Below, piece after piece: positions 35,594 to 44,497 of a stretch of 64,000 nucleotides of DNA; the first letter of the stretch is position 1, and each line of letters opens with the position of its first letter. The position numbers and the translations under genes are program-made. The notes under the pieces are model-generated. The model saw only the letters and a program-made list of their open reading frames with translations, was not told where the DNA came from and did not search any database. The DNA comes from Pseudomonadota bacterium (GTDB lineage: Bacteria; Pseudomonadota; Gammaproteobacteria; Burkholderiales; Rhodocyclaceae), in the NCBI GenBank assembly GCA_018241685.1, contig JAFEDJ010000054.1, positions 1 to 64,000 on the forward strand. The letters run 5' to 3'.

Positions 35594-35809
35594 ATGAACA
35601 CCCAACCCAACAATCCCCTGCACGGCATCACCCTCGAACACATGCTGACCGAGCTGGTCGCCCGCTATGGCTGGAAGAACCTCGGCGCGGCAATCCCGAT
35701 CCGCTGCTTCAACAACGACCCCAGCGTTCCGTCCAGCCTGAAGTTCCTGCGCCGTACTCCCTGGGCCCGTGCCGAAGTGGAGCGGCTGTACCTGCAGCAG
35801 CGCGGCTGA
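35594..35809 (+). CDS. VF530/DUF2132 family small protein
   Basis: 71 residues from ATG 35594. It matches the family closely: NPLHGITLEHMLTELVARYG, then IPIRCFNNDPSVPSSLKF and LRRTPWARAEVERLYL. VF530-type proteins are small helical proteins proposed to bind DNA. It is a single-gene unit, divergent from MAPEG. Confidence 0.93.
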   Translation: MNTQPNNPLHGITLEHMLTELVARYGWKNLGAAIPIRCFNNDPSVPSSLKFLRRTPWARAEVERLYLQQRG

Positions 35810-35850
35810 TTTGGGCAAAGAGTGCCAAAGTTAATAGTGCCCAGATAGAA

Positions 35851-35927
35851 AACTGCAAATACTGCAGATTCAATACTCCATCCATCCTCAATCCCGCTCA
35901 CAACAAAAAGAACGGAGATTTGCAGTT
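35851..35927. repeat. 10-bp inverted repeat in the leader of the CHASE-GGDEF gene
   Basis: AACTGCAAAT at 35851-35860 and ATTTGCAGTT at 35918-35927 form a perfect inverted pair 57 bases apart, in an AT-richer stretch between the VF530 gene and the cyclase gene. CTGCAAATACTGCAG overlaps the left arm. It may be a regulatory site or the relic of a small mobile sequence. Confidence 0.4.
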
Positions 35928-36054
35928 TGAGGAAAAGCCGTCCGTCCAGCCCTCGGGGCCCGGCCTTGCGGCCAGGCCGCCAGCGTCTCGGTGCCGCGTC
36001 CCTCGTGCAGGCTGACGGCCCACATCCGGGCGCCACGCCTGCCGGGGCAGGAAC

Positions 36055-37560
36055 ATGTCGCTCGTGAAGATCCCGCTGCGCCACCTCGAACGCCTGCTGC
36101 CTGTTTCGGTGGGCCTGGCCTCCCTGTGCCTGACCGCTTGGCTGTGGCAGCACGAGCGGCAGGGCCTGGACGCCAGGCTGCGGACCCAGTTCGAATCCAG
36201 TGTGCGCCAGACCACCGGCCGCATCGAACAGCGCCTGGTCGCCTGCGAGCTGATGCTGCGCGGCGCCCGCGGCCTGTTCGAAGCTTCCAGCCAGGTCAGC
36301 GCCGATGACTTCCGGCGCTACGTGAACGTGCTGACCGATGGCACTGATTTCGCAGGACTGCAGGTCATGGCCTACACACCCCGGCCACCGGGGCATGCCG
36401 ACGACGCACCGCTGCCGATCGCCTATGTCGCCCCGTATACGCCAGCCAACGAGGGGGCCGTCGGACGTGACATGTACGCCGACCCGCTGCGCCGCGAGGC
36501 CATGCAGCAGGCGCGGGACGCCGGTATCGCCGCGATGACCCGCAAGATCACGCTGCTGGTGGATGAAGCCCCCAGCCAGCCCGGTTTCGCGATGTACCAG
36601 GCCCTCTACGCCAAGGACCAGCCCATTGACAGCCCGGCGGCCCGCCGCCAGGCCCTGCGCGGTTGGGTGCATGTGGCCTTCCGACTCGAAGCGCTGATGG
36701 CCAGCCTGTACGGTGAAGGCATCCCCGGCCTCGCGCTGCGCATCTATGACGGCAGTGATGCCGTGCCGGGAACGCTGATCTTCGACTCCCACCCCCAATC
36801 TGAGGAACAGGCCGAGCCGCGCTTCACCACATTCCAGTACATCAACTTTCCCCAGCACAACTGGACGCTGGCCATCCGCAGCACGCCGGAATTCGAACAG
36901 CAACGCGGCCTCGGCTCGACGCGGATCATCGCCGTGGCCGGCACCAGCCTGAGCCTGCTGCTCGCGCTGCTCACCTGGCAGCTGGTCACCGGGCGCAGCC
37001 GCGCCTTCGCCCACGCCCAGGCGATGACGCGCGAACTGCGGGAGAGCGAGGAGCGCATGCGCCACATGGCCCAGCACGACCCGCTGACCCGCCTGCCCAA
37101 CCGGGCGCTGTTCGCCGACCGCCTGCACTCCGCACTGGCGCGGGCCCGTCGGGAAAACACGCTGGCCGGCCTGATGTTCGTGGACCTGGACCGCTTCAAG
37201 CCGGTCAATGACGCCCACGGCCACGCGGTCGGCGACAAACTGCTGATCGCCGCCGCCGCGCGCATGCGCGAATGCCTGCGCGAAGCGGACACCCTGGCCC
37301 GCATGGGCGGCGACGAGTTCGTCGTGCTGCTACCCCATATCGACGCACCCGCCGATGCCCGCCAGGTCGCCGAGCGCATCCTCAGCGCCCTGTCCCACCC
37401 TTTCGAGGTGGACGGGCTGGAGCTGCAGATCTCCGCCTCCATCGGCGTCGGGCTGTTCCCCGACCACGGCACGGACGACGTCAGCCTGATGAAGAGCGCC
37501 GACAACGCCATGTATCAGGCCAAGGACGTGGGGCGCGCCTGCCTGGTCTTCGCCAGCTGA
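36055..37560 (+). CDS. CHASE-domain diguanylate cyclase
   Basis: 501 residues: TM1 about 14-30, a periplasmic CHASE-type sensor (about 45-270, with the motif GLQVMAYTPR), TM2 about 285-310, and a GGDEF domain (about 340-500). The active site MGGDEF is intact, and the inhibitory I-site RxxD (READ) lies five residues before it, so the enzyme is probably active and product-inhibited. It makes c-di-GMP in response to an extracellular ligand of unknown identity. The EAL phosphodiesterase at 1768 is the opposing activity in this window. Confidence 0.93.
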   Translation: MSLVKIPLRHLERLLPVSVGLASLCLTAWLWQHERQGLDARLRTQFESSVRQTTGRIEQRLVACELMLRGARGLFEASSQVSADDFRRYVNVLTDGTDFAGLQVMAYTPRPPGHADDAPLPIAYVAPYTPANEGAVGRDMYADPLRREAMQQARDAGIAAMTRKITLLVDEAPSQPGFAMYQALYAKDQPIDSPAARRQALRGWVHVAFRLEALMASLYGEGIPGLALRIYDGSDAVPGTLIFDSHPQSEEQAEPRFTTFQYINFPQHNWTLAIRSTPEFEQQRGLGSTRIIAVAGTSLSLLLALLTWQLVTGRSRAFAHAQAMTRELRESEERMRHMAQHDPLTRLPNRALFADRLHSALARARRENTLAGLMFVDLDRFKPVNDAHGHAVGDKLLIAAAARMRECLREADTLARMGGDEFVVLLPHIDAPADARQVAERILSALSHPFEVDGLELQISASIGVGLFPDHGTDDVSLMKSADNAMYQAKDVGRACLVFAS

Positions 37561-37570
37561 GCGGCAGCGC

Positions 37571-37879
37571 TCAGCAGCACTCCACCTCGATCTGTTCGAG
37601 CAAAGCCAGCCCGGCTTCGTCGTCACAGCCTTCCAGAAACTCGCGGATCTGGTTGATGTTGCTGTGGATCAGGAACAGGTCGTCCACCTGCGGCCCGCCG
37701 TCGCCGCGACGCTTCTTCTGGAAATAGTCCCAGAAGACGTTGCCGCGCCCCGGCTCCTGCAAATGGGCATCGAGGACTTCCATCAGGCGCCGGGCATTCA
37801 GATCGCAGTCGATCCCGCAAAAGCTGATGTAACGATCCGGCTGGCCGGACGGCTGAAGGTGTTCGCTTTCCCGCTTCAT
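37571..37879 (-). CDS. cowN: CowN, protects nitrogenase-dependent growth from CO
   Basis: 102 residues from ATG 37879, which follows AGGAG. The sequence carries the family pattern DRYISFCGIDCD, NVFWDYFQKKR, DDLFLIHSNINQIREF and ends VECC. CowN was described in Rhodospirillum rubrum as needed for N2-dependent growth when CO is present, and it shields nitrogenase from CO. It lies directly downstream of a CooA-like CO sensor gene on the same strand, and a CooA-type site lies 58 bases before the start. It implies that the organism fixes nitrogen. Confidence 0.88.
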   Translation of the reverse strand: MKRESEHLQPSGQPDRYISFCGIDCDLNARRLMEVLDAHLQEPGRGNVFWDYFQKKRRGDGGPQVDDLFLIHSNINQIREFLEGCDDEAGLALLEQIEVECC

Positions 37880-37936
37880 CACGTTTCTCCTGAAAAATGG
37901 ATGAAACGGACTGTACGGAAAGGCCGCCGCCGCTTC

Positions 37937-37952
37937 CGTCGGCCAGCCGACA
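37937..37952 (-). promoter_or_regulatory. candidate CooA binding site upstream of cowN
   Basis: On the minus strand TGTCGGCTGGCCGACG is a 2-fold symmetric TGTCG-N6-CGACx site, differing at the last base from the TGTCG-N6-CGACA form of known CooA sites. It lies 58-73 bases upstream of the cowN ATG, a position suitable for activation, and inside the 86-base gap after cooA. Confidence 0.6.
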
Positions 37953-37965
37953 CTCCGGCCGGTAG

Positions 37966-38622
37966 CTAGCCTTGCGCCAGGCTGCGGGCGGCCAGCGCCG
38001 GCAGATCGTGGATCAGCAGAGCCCGTCGGCCACGCCGGCTCAACACGCCTTCCCGCTGCCACTGGTTGATCAGCGAGGACACCGACTGGCGCGTGGTGCC
38101 GAGCAGGCAGGCGATGTCCTCGGTGCCCAGGTCGATGGGCAGCACGCAACCTTCCGGGCCCTGTTCGCCGCGCCGCTCGGCTTGGCGCACCAGGAAGCGC
38201 GCCAGCCGCGCCGGCACGTCGCGGAAGGCCAGGTCCTCCACCAGCGACACTGCGTTGTCGAGGATGCGCCCCAGCACCTTCATCATCAGCGGCGCCACCG
38301 CCGGCGCTCCGGCCAGCTTGGCGGCGAACTCGCGGATGCCGATTACCCACAGCACTGCTGGCTCCAGGCTGCGCACGAAGGTCGGCGTGTGGGTGGTAAA
38401 GATGTCGCCCGGCTCCAGGATGGCCAGGCTGAGCTCCCGCGCATCGCTGGCCAGATAGACCCGCAGACGGCCGCGGCGCACGATGAAGACCTGGTTCAGG
38501 GCCTGGCCGGGGGTGGCCAGCAGCTGTCCCTTGGCCACCTCGCGGGAGGTAAAACCATCGAGAAAACCGGCCGGAAAGCCGGCCAGCGGATCGGGATGCG
38601 GGGCGGCCATGGCCATGACCAT
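37966..38622 (-). CDS. cooA: CooA-like haem CO sensor, CRP/FNR family
   Basis: 218 residues from ATG 38622 (ATGs at 38616 and 38610 are possible). It aligns along its length with CooA: GRLRVYL, RELSL, LGRILD, EDLAFRD, then the HTH TTRQSVSSLINQWQREG. CooA binds haem and activates transcription when CO replaces a haem ligand. The Fe(II) ligand His77 of R. rubrum CooA is kept (H78 in GDIFTTHTP), but the Fe(III) ligand Cys75 is Thr76. Members from other species also lack that Cys, so CO sensing is still plausible. The neighbour is cowN, the expected target. Confidence 0.82.
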   Translation of the reverse strand: MVMAMAAPHPDPLAGFPAGFLDGFTSREVAKGQLLATPGQALNQVFIVRRGRLRVYLASDARELSLAILEPGDIFTTHTPTFVRSLEPAVLWVIGIREFAAKLAGAPAVAPLMMKVLGRILDNAVSLVEDLAFRDVPARLARFLVRQAERRGEQGPEGCVLPIDLGTEDIACLLGTTRQSVSSLINQWQREGVLSRRGRRALLIHDLPALAARSLAQG

Positions 38623-38905
38623 AGCACACGACGGCGGCCCGGCCAGTCCCGCCAGACTGCCCCGGAGCGAGACCCGGCGCCCCTTCCGTGAGATCCGCCG
38701 CTTTCCCGGACAAATATCCCTACGTTAAGATGCCCCACAGAGCGTCGCCTTGTTCTGGATTCGGACGGGTGTCGCATTGCCCCCGCACCGGCCAACGCGG
38801 CCGGTCGTCCGACCTCTCCCGAGCGGCGCCGTACCGGCAGCCAGAGGGAAGGCTCACGTCCCGCTGGCTGCCGCCTGGTCCCCCAACGACAATGAGAGCG
38901 CAGCC

Positions 38906-40288
38906 ATGGAATACGAAACCGTAGACACGCAAGTCTCCCCCACCGGGCGCCTGGAAGTGCTGTCCAGCTCGGAGGCCGCCAAATTGTCGACCCAGGGCGA
39001 CAGCGCCCTGAACACCCTGTACCGCAACTGTTCGCTGGCGGTGCTCAACTGCGGCAACGAGATGGACGACGGCAAGGAGCTGCTGGAGCGTTACAGCAAC
39101 TTCGACATCCGCGTGCAGCAGCGGGCCCGCGGCATCAAGCTCGACATCCACGGCGCGCCGGCCAGCGCCTTCGTGGACGGGCGCATGATCCGCGGCATCC
39201 AGGAACACCTCATCGCCGTGCTGCGCGACGTGGTGTACGTGGGCAACGAGATCAACGGCAATTCCAAGTTCGACCTCCGCACCTCGGCCGGCGTCACCGA
39301 CGCGGTGTTCCACATCCTGCGCAACGCCAACGTGCTGCAGCCGATCACCCAGCCCAACGTGGTGGTGTGCTGGGGCGGCCATTCGATCAACCGGGAGGAA
39401 TACGACTACACCAAGCTGGTCGGCTACCAGCTCGGCCTGCGCGGCATGGACATCTGCACCGGCTGCGGCCCCGGTGCCATGAAGGGGCCGATGAAGGGCG
39501 CCGCCATCGCCCACGCCACCCAACGTCTCAAGGGCGGCCGCTACCTGGGCTTCACCGAGCCGGGCATCATCGCTGCAGAGGCGCCCAACCCGGTGGTGAA
39601 CGAGCTGGTCATCCTGCCCGACGTGGAAAAGCGCCTGGAAGCCTTCGTGCGCACCAGCCACGGCATCGTGGTCTTCCCCGGCGGCGTCGGTACCTGCGAG
39701 GAAATTCTCTACATCCTCGGCATCCTGCTCCACCCGGACAACGCGGCGATCCCCTTCCCGCTGGTGTTCACCGGCCCCAAGAGCGCCGAGGAATACTTCG
39801 TGCGCATCGACCGCTTCATCGCCGAAACCCTCGGCGACGCGGCCCGCCAACGCTACAAGATCATCATCAACGACCCGGCGCGGGTGGCGCGGGAGATCAA
39901 GGGCGGCGTCGAGCAGGTGCGCAGCTTCCGCAAGGAGAAGCGCGACGCCTACTACTTCAACTGGCTGCTGCGCATCGAGCACGAGTTCCAGCAGCCCTTC
40001 CGCCCGACCCACGAGCGCATGCGCGCCCTCAAGCTGCATAAGGAACAGCCTGCCCACCTGCTGGCCGCCAACCTGCGCCGCGCGTTCTCGGGCGTGGTGG
40101 CTGGCAACGTGAAGGACGAGGGCATCCGCGAGATCGAGAAGCACGGCAGCTTCGAGATCCACGGCGACCCGGCCATCATGGAGCCGATGGACGCGCTGAT
40201 GGCCTCCTTCGTGGCCCAGGGGCGCATGAAGCTGCCGGGCAAGAAGTACAACCCCTGCTACCGCATCGTCGCCGCCAAGCACGACTGA
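38906..40288 (+). CDS. ppnN: nucleotide 5'-monophosphate nucleosidase PpnN (LOG family)
   Basis: 460 residues from ATG 38906, close to the 454 of E. coli PpnN (YgdH). The LOG-family core contains GCGPGAMKGPMKGA and PGGVGTCEEILYILG (the PGGxGTxxE motif). The enzyme cleaves purine and pyrimidine nucleoside monophosphates to base and ribose 5-phosphate and in E. coli is stimulated by (p)ppGpp. The PpnN-specific N- and C-terminal extensions are present. The frame continues upstream, but the start at MEYETVDTQVSPTGRL fits the family. Confidence 0.95.
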   Translation: MEYETVDTQVSPTGRLEVLSSSEAAKLSTQGDSALNTLYRNCSLAVLNCGNEMDDGKELLERYSNFDIRVQQRARGIKLDIHGAPASAFVDGRMIRGIQEHLIAVLRDVVYVGNEINGNSKFDLRTSAGVTDAVFHILRNANVLQPITQPNVVVCWGGHSINREEYDYTKLVGYQLGLRGMDICTGCGPGAMKGPMKGAAIAHATQRLKGGRYLGFTEPGIIAAEAPNPVVNELVILPDVEKRLEAFVRTSHGIVVFPGGVGTCEEILYILGILLHPDNAAIPFPLVFTGPKSAEEYFVRIDRFIAETLGDAARQRYKIIINDPARVAREIKGGVEQVRSFRKEKRDAYYFNWLLRIEHEFQQPFRPTHERMRALKLHKEQPAHLLAANLRRAFSGVVAGNVKDEGIREIEKHGSFEIHGDPAIMEPMDALMASFVAQGRMKLPGKKYNPCYRIVAAKHD

Positions 40289-40327
40289 GCAATGGGCCGG
40301 CGGGCTCGCCCCGCCGGTCGGGTTCGA

Positions 40328-41221
40328 TCAGCCCTTCTTGCCCACCAACACCACGCCCGCCACCACCAGCGAGCCGCCGAGCAGCTGGAACAGCCCTATC
40401 GGCTCGGTGAGGATCAGCCAGCCGAGGAACAGGGTGATCACCGGTCCAAGCGTGCCGATCAGCGACACCGGACCGGCGCCCAGGCGGCGCATCGCCTCCG
40501 ACACCATCCACACCGGCAGCACCGTCGAGAACAGCGCCATCGCTGCCGCCAGCAGCAGCACCGGCGCCGGCTGCACCAGCAGGCCGAGGGGCCGGGTCAG
40601 CGCGAAATGGGCCAGGCACAGCACGCAGGCGGCGGTGCTCGCCCAAGCGGTGGTGCGTGCTGCCCCCAGACGCACCACGGCCTGGCCGTTGCCCATCAGG
40701 TACAGCGCATAGGACACCGCACTGGCGAACACCAGGCTGCCGCCGATCCACACATCGCGGGCCGTGCCGGTGATCGTCAGGTCGTGGGCCAGCGCCAGCG
40801 CAATGCCCGCATAGCACAGCGCGATGCAGGCCAACGCCCGGCGGGTAATCGGCTTGCCGAGGAAGAGCGCCGACAGCACCACCACCAGCGTCGGGTAGGC
40901 GAACAGGATCAAGCGTTCGAGGGCCGCCGAGATGTAGTGCAGGCCAAGGAAATCCAGGTAGCTCGCCAGGTAGTAGCCCGAGGTGCCGAGGCCCAGCAGC
41001 AAGAGCACGTCCCGCCCGGTTAGCGGCGCCGGCTGGCGGCGGCGCTGGTCCTGCCAGCCGAGGGCGATGAAGAAGGGCAGCGACATGCCCATGCGCAGGG
41101 CCAGCAGGGTGATCGCATCGACGCCGTAGGGATAGGCCAGCTTGATCAGGATGGCCTTGAAGGAAAAGCCCACCGCGCCAAGAACGGCGTAGATGAGCCC
41201 GACACGGTGACCGGGATTCAT
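40328..41221 (-). CDS. EamA/DMT-family transporter
   Basis: About 297 residues with ten hydrophobic segments in two EamA repeats (about 5-140 and 155-290), the usual drug/metabolite transporter layout. The second repeat ends with LGPVITLFLGWLILTEPI. The start is uncertain among ATGs at 41251, 41227 and 41221. It is divergent from a LysR-type regulator 97 bases away, which probably controls it. The substrate is unknown. Confidence 0.92.
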   Translation of the reverse strand: MNPGHRVGLIYAVLGAVGFSFKAILIKLAYPYGVDAITLLALRMGMSLPFFIALGWQDQRRRQPAPLTGRDVLLLLGLGTSGYYLASYLDFLGLHYISAALERLILFAYPTLVVVLSALFLGKPITRRALACIALCYAGIALALAHDLTITGTARDVWIGGSLVFASAVSYALYLMGNGQAVVRLGAARTTAWASTAACVLCLAHFALTRPLGLLVQPAPVLLLAAAMALFSTVLPVWMVSEAMRRLGAGPVSLIGTLGPVITLFLGWLILTEPIGLFQLLGGSLVVAGVVLVGKKG

Positions 41222-41318
41222 GAGCATTCGACAGAATGGAACGGCCCCCATTAGGCCACCGGATCGCCGCGGCGGGAATTGGTAAGATCCGGGGGCTGTA
41301 TTCGCCGGAGACGAAAGC

Positions 41319-42215
41319 TTGCACTACGACCTCACCGACCTGCGCCTTTTCGCGGCGATTGCCGAGGAGGCCAGCCTGACCCGTGGCGCGGCCCGCGCCC
41401 ACCTGGCCCCGTCGTCGGCCAGCCATCGTCTGGCGCGCCTGGAGGAAAGCCTCGGCGTGGCCCTCTTCGACCGCCACGCCCGCGGCCTGCGCCCGACCCG
41501 CGCCGGCGAGGCGCTGCTCGGCCACGCCCGCCAGGTGTTCGCCCAGCTCGAACAGATGCACGCCGACCTGTCGCCCTTCGCCCGTGGCGTGCGCGCCCAG
41601 GTCAGCCTGTACGCCAACACCAACGCCATCAACTGCTTCCTGCCCGACGACCTGGGTGATTTCCTGCGCGCCGAGCCGCACATCCGCGTGACGCTCAAGG
41701 AAATGACCAGCCCGGAGATCCTGCGCTGCGTGGCCAGCGGCGAGACGGAGATCGGTGTGGTGGCCGGCGAGGTGCCGCCCGACGTGCTGCTCGCCCGCCC
41801 CTATCGGCAGGACCGCATCGTGCTGGTTACCCCGCCCGGCCATCCGGTGTCGGCGCGGGCCCGCGTGCGCATCGCCGAAGTGCTCGATCAGCCTTTCGTG
41901 ATGCTGCACACCGGCAGCGCCTTCCACACCGGGCTGATGAACTACGTGGCGGAAACCGGCGGCCGGCTGGATGTGCGCATCGAGGTGCGCAGCTTCGAAG
42001 CCGTGCTGCGCATGGCCGGCGCCGGCGTCGGCCTGGGCCTGGTGCCACGCTCGGCGGCGGAGCGGGCCGGCCGCCAGCGCCCCTTCGCGGTGGTGGACCT
42101 GGACGAACCCTGGGCCAGCCGCGACCTGTCCATCGTCGTGCGCCGCGACCTGGCCCTGTCGCCCCACGCCCAGGCCCTGGTGGACGCCCTGGCCGGCGGA
42201 CGGAACGCACATTGA
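41319..42215 (+). CDS. LysR-family transcriptional regulator
   Basis: 298 residues from TTG 41319, with GGAGA upstream. The N-terminal wHTH is typical (DLRLFAAIAEEASLTRGAAR, SASHRLARLEESLGVALFDR). The effector domain follows, with MAGAGVGLGLVPRS. Divergent placement points to the EamA exporter as its target. Confidence 0.94.
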   Translation: MHYDLTDLRLFAAIAEEASLTRGAARAHLAPSSASHRLARLEESLGVALFDRHARGLRPTRAGEALLGHARQVFAQLEQMHADLSPFARGVRAQVSLYANTNAINCFLPDDLGDFLRAEPHIRVTLKEMTSPEILRCVASGETEIGVVAGEVPPDVLLARPYRQDRIVLVTPPGHPVSARARVRIAEVLDQPFVMLHTGSAFHTGLMNYVAETGGRLDVRIEVRSFEAVLRMAGAGVGLGLVPRSAAERAGRQRPFAVVDLDEPWASRDLSIVVRRDLALSPHAQALVDALAGGRNAH

Positions 42216-42354
42216 CGCACGCCCTTGTCGGCTTCCCCACACGGATTGCATCGCCCGCGCCCTCCGCAAGCCTGAAATAGCCGGGCCGGCCGGGCGCCGG
42301 CACGGCGGCGCGAAACTTGCGTGAGAGCCTCCGACCCATGCGGAGGAATCACCG

Positions 42355-44049
42355 ATGAAGTTGCAGCTCGAACGTCCGTTCGTCGAGGCCTTGGTGCAGG
42401 CCCACCCACGCCTGTCCTGGCTGCTGGAGCAGATGCGCTTCGGCAACCGCGCCGAAGTGAGCTTCCTGCAGATGGAGCACGACGAACTGCATTTCCTTGA
42501 AGTGCTGTTCGAAGGCGCCGGCCCCGAGATGCGCACCCGCGCCGCGCAGATCTCCACGCTGCGCAAGGCGCTGGCCGGCGACGGCATGCGCTTCGAATCG
42601 GAAGACCTGGAGCTGCTGGTGCCGGCCATCGCCCGCTACCTGGCCGATGACGCGATCCGCGGCTGGCTGTTCAGCGCCGCCAGCGCCGGCAAGCCGACCG
42701 CCTGGGTGGTCACCCGCCTCGACTACACGCCGGCCTCCAACGAGGAAACCGGCAAGGTGCTGATCGAACTGAAGGCCAACACCCGCGGCAAGATCGTCAC
42801 CAGCAACATCCGCATCGTCGCCAGCGACATCGCCAACCGCACGGTCGGCGGCATCTTCGCGGCCAAGGGCTATCTGAAAGAAACGCCGGAGCTGATCACC
42901 GCCTACGACGACATGGCCGAGCGCTACTTCGACTGGCGCGCCCGCTACGGCGAGCAGTTCTCCGGCCGCGGCACCGCCCTCTACGCCGAGAACCCCACCG
43001 CCAGCCACCGGGACACCGACTGGTCGCGCAAGGACGTGGTGATCCTGTCCTCCAGCGGCGGCGATGCGCGCCTGGTGAACGACGAAGGCATCCTGTCCGA
43101 CCGCGTGCTGACCCTCGACGCCCCCGGCGACATCCTCGGCCCCTACCTGCGCCGCGCCGCCAAGAGCCTGCGCTACAAGGCCGACGATGTGGTGGAGGCG
43201 TCCCGCGACGCGATGCCCAAGGGCTTGTTCACCAGCCTGCCGGTGCACTTCTTCATCCTGATGTTCCACCTCGACCTGCACCACTACCTGTGGGTGCACG
43301 TCGGCGACATCCACCCCTACGAGTACAAGCCGGCCCTCAAGCAGAAGCTGATCCTGCCCGCCGAGCAGACCGACCTGATCGACATCCTCACCGCCGAGAT
43401 GGATCTGCTGATGGACGACATCGTGGCCGGCAAGTCCGGCGGCACCACGGTGCTGTGCGCCGGCCCACCGGGGGTCGGCAAGACCCTCACCGCCGAGGTG
43501 TATTCCGAGATCATCCGGCGGCCGCTGTACCGGGTGCACTCCGGCCAGCTCGGCCTCAATGTGGCGGCGATGGAGACCACGCTGAAAGAGGTGCTGACCC
43601 GCGCCCAGCGCTGGGGCGCTGTAATGCTCATCGACGAGGCCGACGTGTACATCAAGCGGCGCGACGACAACATCACGATGAACGCGGTGGTCGGCGTCTT
43701 CCTGCGCGTGCTCGAATACTTCAACGGCCTGCTGTTCCTCACCACCAACCGCATCGACGACATCGACGAAGCCATCGTGTCGCGCTGCATCGCCCTCATC
43801 AAGTACGCCTCGCCCGACGCCGCGGCGCGCCAGCGCATCTGGCAGGTGATGGCCGAGCAGTTCGGGCTGGTCCTCGACGCCGCGCTGATCGAACGCCTGG
43901 CAGCGCTGTTCCCCGACGCCAGCGGGCGCGACATCAAGGGCCTCGCCAAGCTGACCGCCAAGTACTGCAAACAGAAGGCCTGTCCGCCGGACCTGGCCGC
44001 CTTCACCCGCTGCGCCACCTTCCGCGGCCTGGAGGTGGCGCATGCCTGA
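42355..44049 (+). CDS. AAA+ ATPase of unknown function
   Basis: 564 residues with GGAGG seven bases before the ATG. The first 330 residues are a novel-looking N-terminal region without a recognised domain. The AAA+ module (about 345-530) has Walker A GPPGVGKT (370-377), Walker B MLIDEAD (D427, E428), sensor 1 in LFLTTNR, and SRCIALI as the likely arginine-finger region. It resembles the FtsH/proteasome-like classical AAA group but has no protease domain. Its stop overlaps the next start by eight bases, so the following small protein is probably its partner. Confidence 0.85.
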   Translation: MKLQLERPFVEALVQAHPRLSWLLEQMRFGNRAEVSFLQMEHDELHFLEVLFEGAGPEMRTRAAQISTLRKALAGDGMRFESEDLELLVPAIARYLADDAIRGWLFSAASAGKPTAWVVTRLDYTPASNEETGKVLIELKANTRGKIVTSNIRIVASDIANRTVGGIFAAKGYLKETPELITAYDDMAERYFDWRARYGEQFSGRGTALYAENPTASHRDTDWSRKDVVILSSSGGDARLVNDEGILSDRVLTLDAPGDILGPYLRRAAKSLRYKADDVVEASRDAMPKGLFTSLPVHFFILMFHLDLHHYLWVHVGDIHPYEYKPALKQKLILPAEQTDLIDILTAEMDLLMDDIVAGKSGGTTVLCAGPPGVGKTLTAEVYSEIIRRPLYRVHSGQLGLNVAAMETTLKEVLTRAQRWGAVMLIDEADVYIKRRDDNITMNAVVGVFLRVLEYFNGLLFLTTNRIDDIDEAIVSRCIALIKYASPDAAARQRIWQVMAEQFGLVLDAALIERLAALFPDASGRDIKGLAKLTAKYCKQKACPPDLAAFTRCATFRGLEVAHA

Positions 44050-44416
44050 ACACCCCGCAGCGGCCTGGGCCCGGCAGGCGGCGCTGACGCCCACCGACAT
44101 CGACTGCACGACGACAGTGATGCTCAAGATCCTCGACGGCAAGTGCAAGATGAACCCGCAGGAGAAGGAGATCATCGCCGTCATCTACGACGTGGTGAAG
44201 GACCGCCCCGGCCACATCCTCGACGACACCGACCACCGCCTCATCGCCCTCGCCCGCCAGGGCATGGACGACGCGCTGGTGGAGCGCATCTACGAGCAGC
44301 GCCTGATTGCCGAGACGATGATTTCCCGCCCCGTCATGAAGGCCTACAAGGCCATGCTGCGGGCCAGCGGCGTGCTCGCCACCGCCCAATCGGAGCACTC
44401 CACCGAAGATATTTAA
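44042..44416 (+). CDS. small hypothetical protein, partner of the AAA+ ATPase
   Basis: 124 residues, starting eight bases before the end of the AAA+ gene (translational coupling). It is helical and soluble, with paired segments MNPQEKEIIAVIYDVVKD and LVERIYEQRLIAETMISRP. No motif is recognised. Overlap and fixed order suggest a subunit or adaptor of the ATPase. Confidence 0.75.
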   Translation: MPEHPAAAWARQAALTPTDIDCTTTVMLKILDGKCKMNPQEKEIIAVIYDVVKDRPGHILDDTDHRLIALARQGMDDALVERIYEQRLIAETMISRPVMKAYKAMLRASGVLATAQSEHSTEDI

Positions 44417-44497
44417 ACAGGATATCGACTAAGCTCTCCGCCATCCGGCCTACCCTTTCCGGGCAGCCGGAGCACAAGAGACACGCGAGGTCGATGG

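Noticed and set aside
35440..35643. N-terminal extension of the MAPEG protein
   Set aside because: The extra residues are Cys/Pro/Arg-rich, without membrane segments, and lie opposite the start of the VF530 gene.
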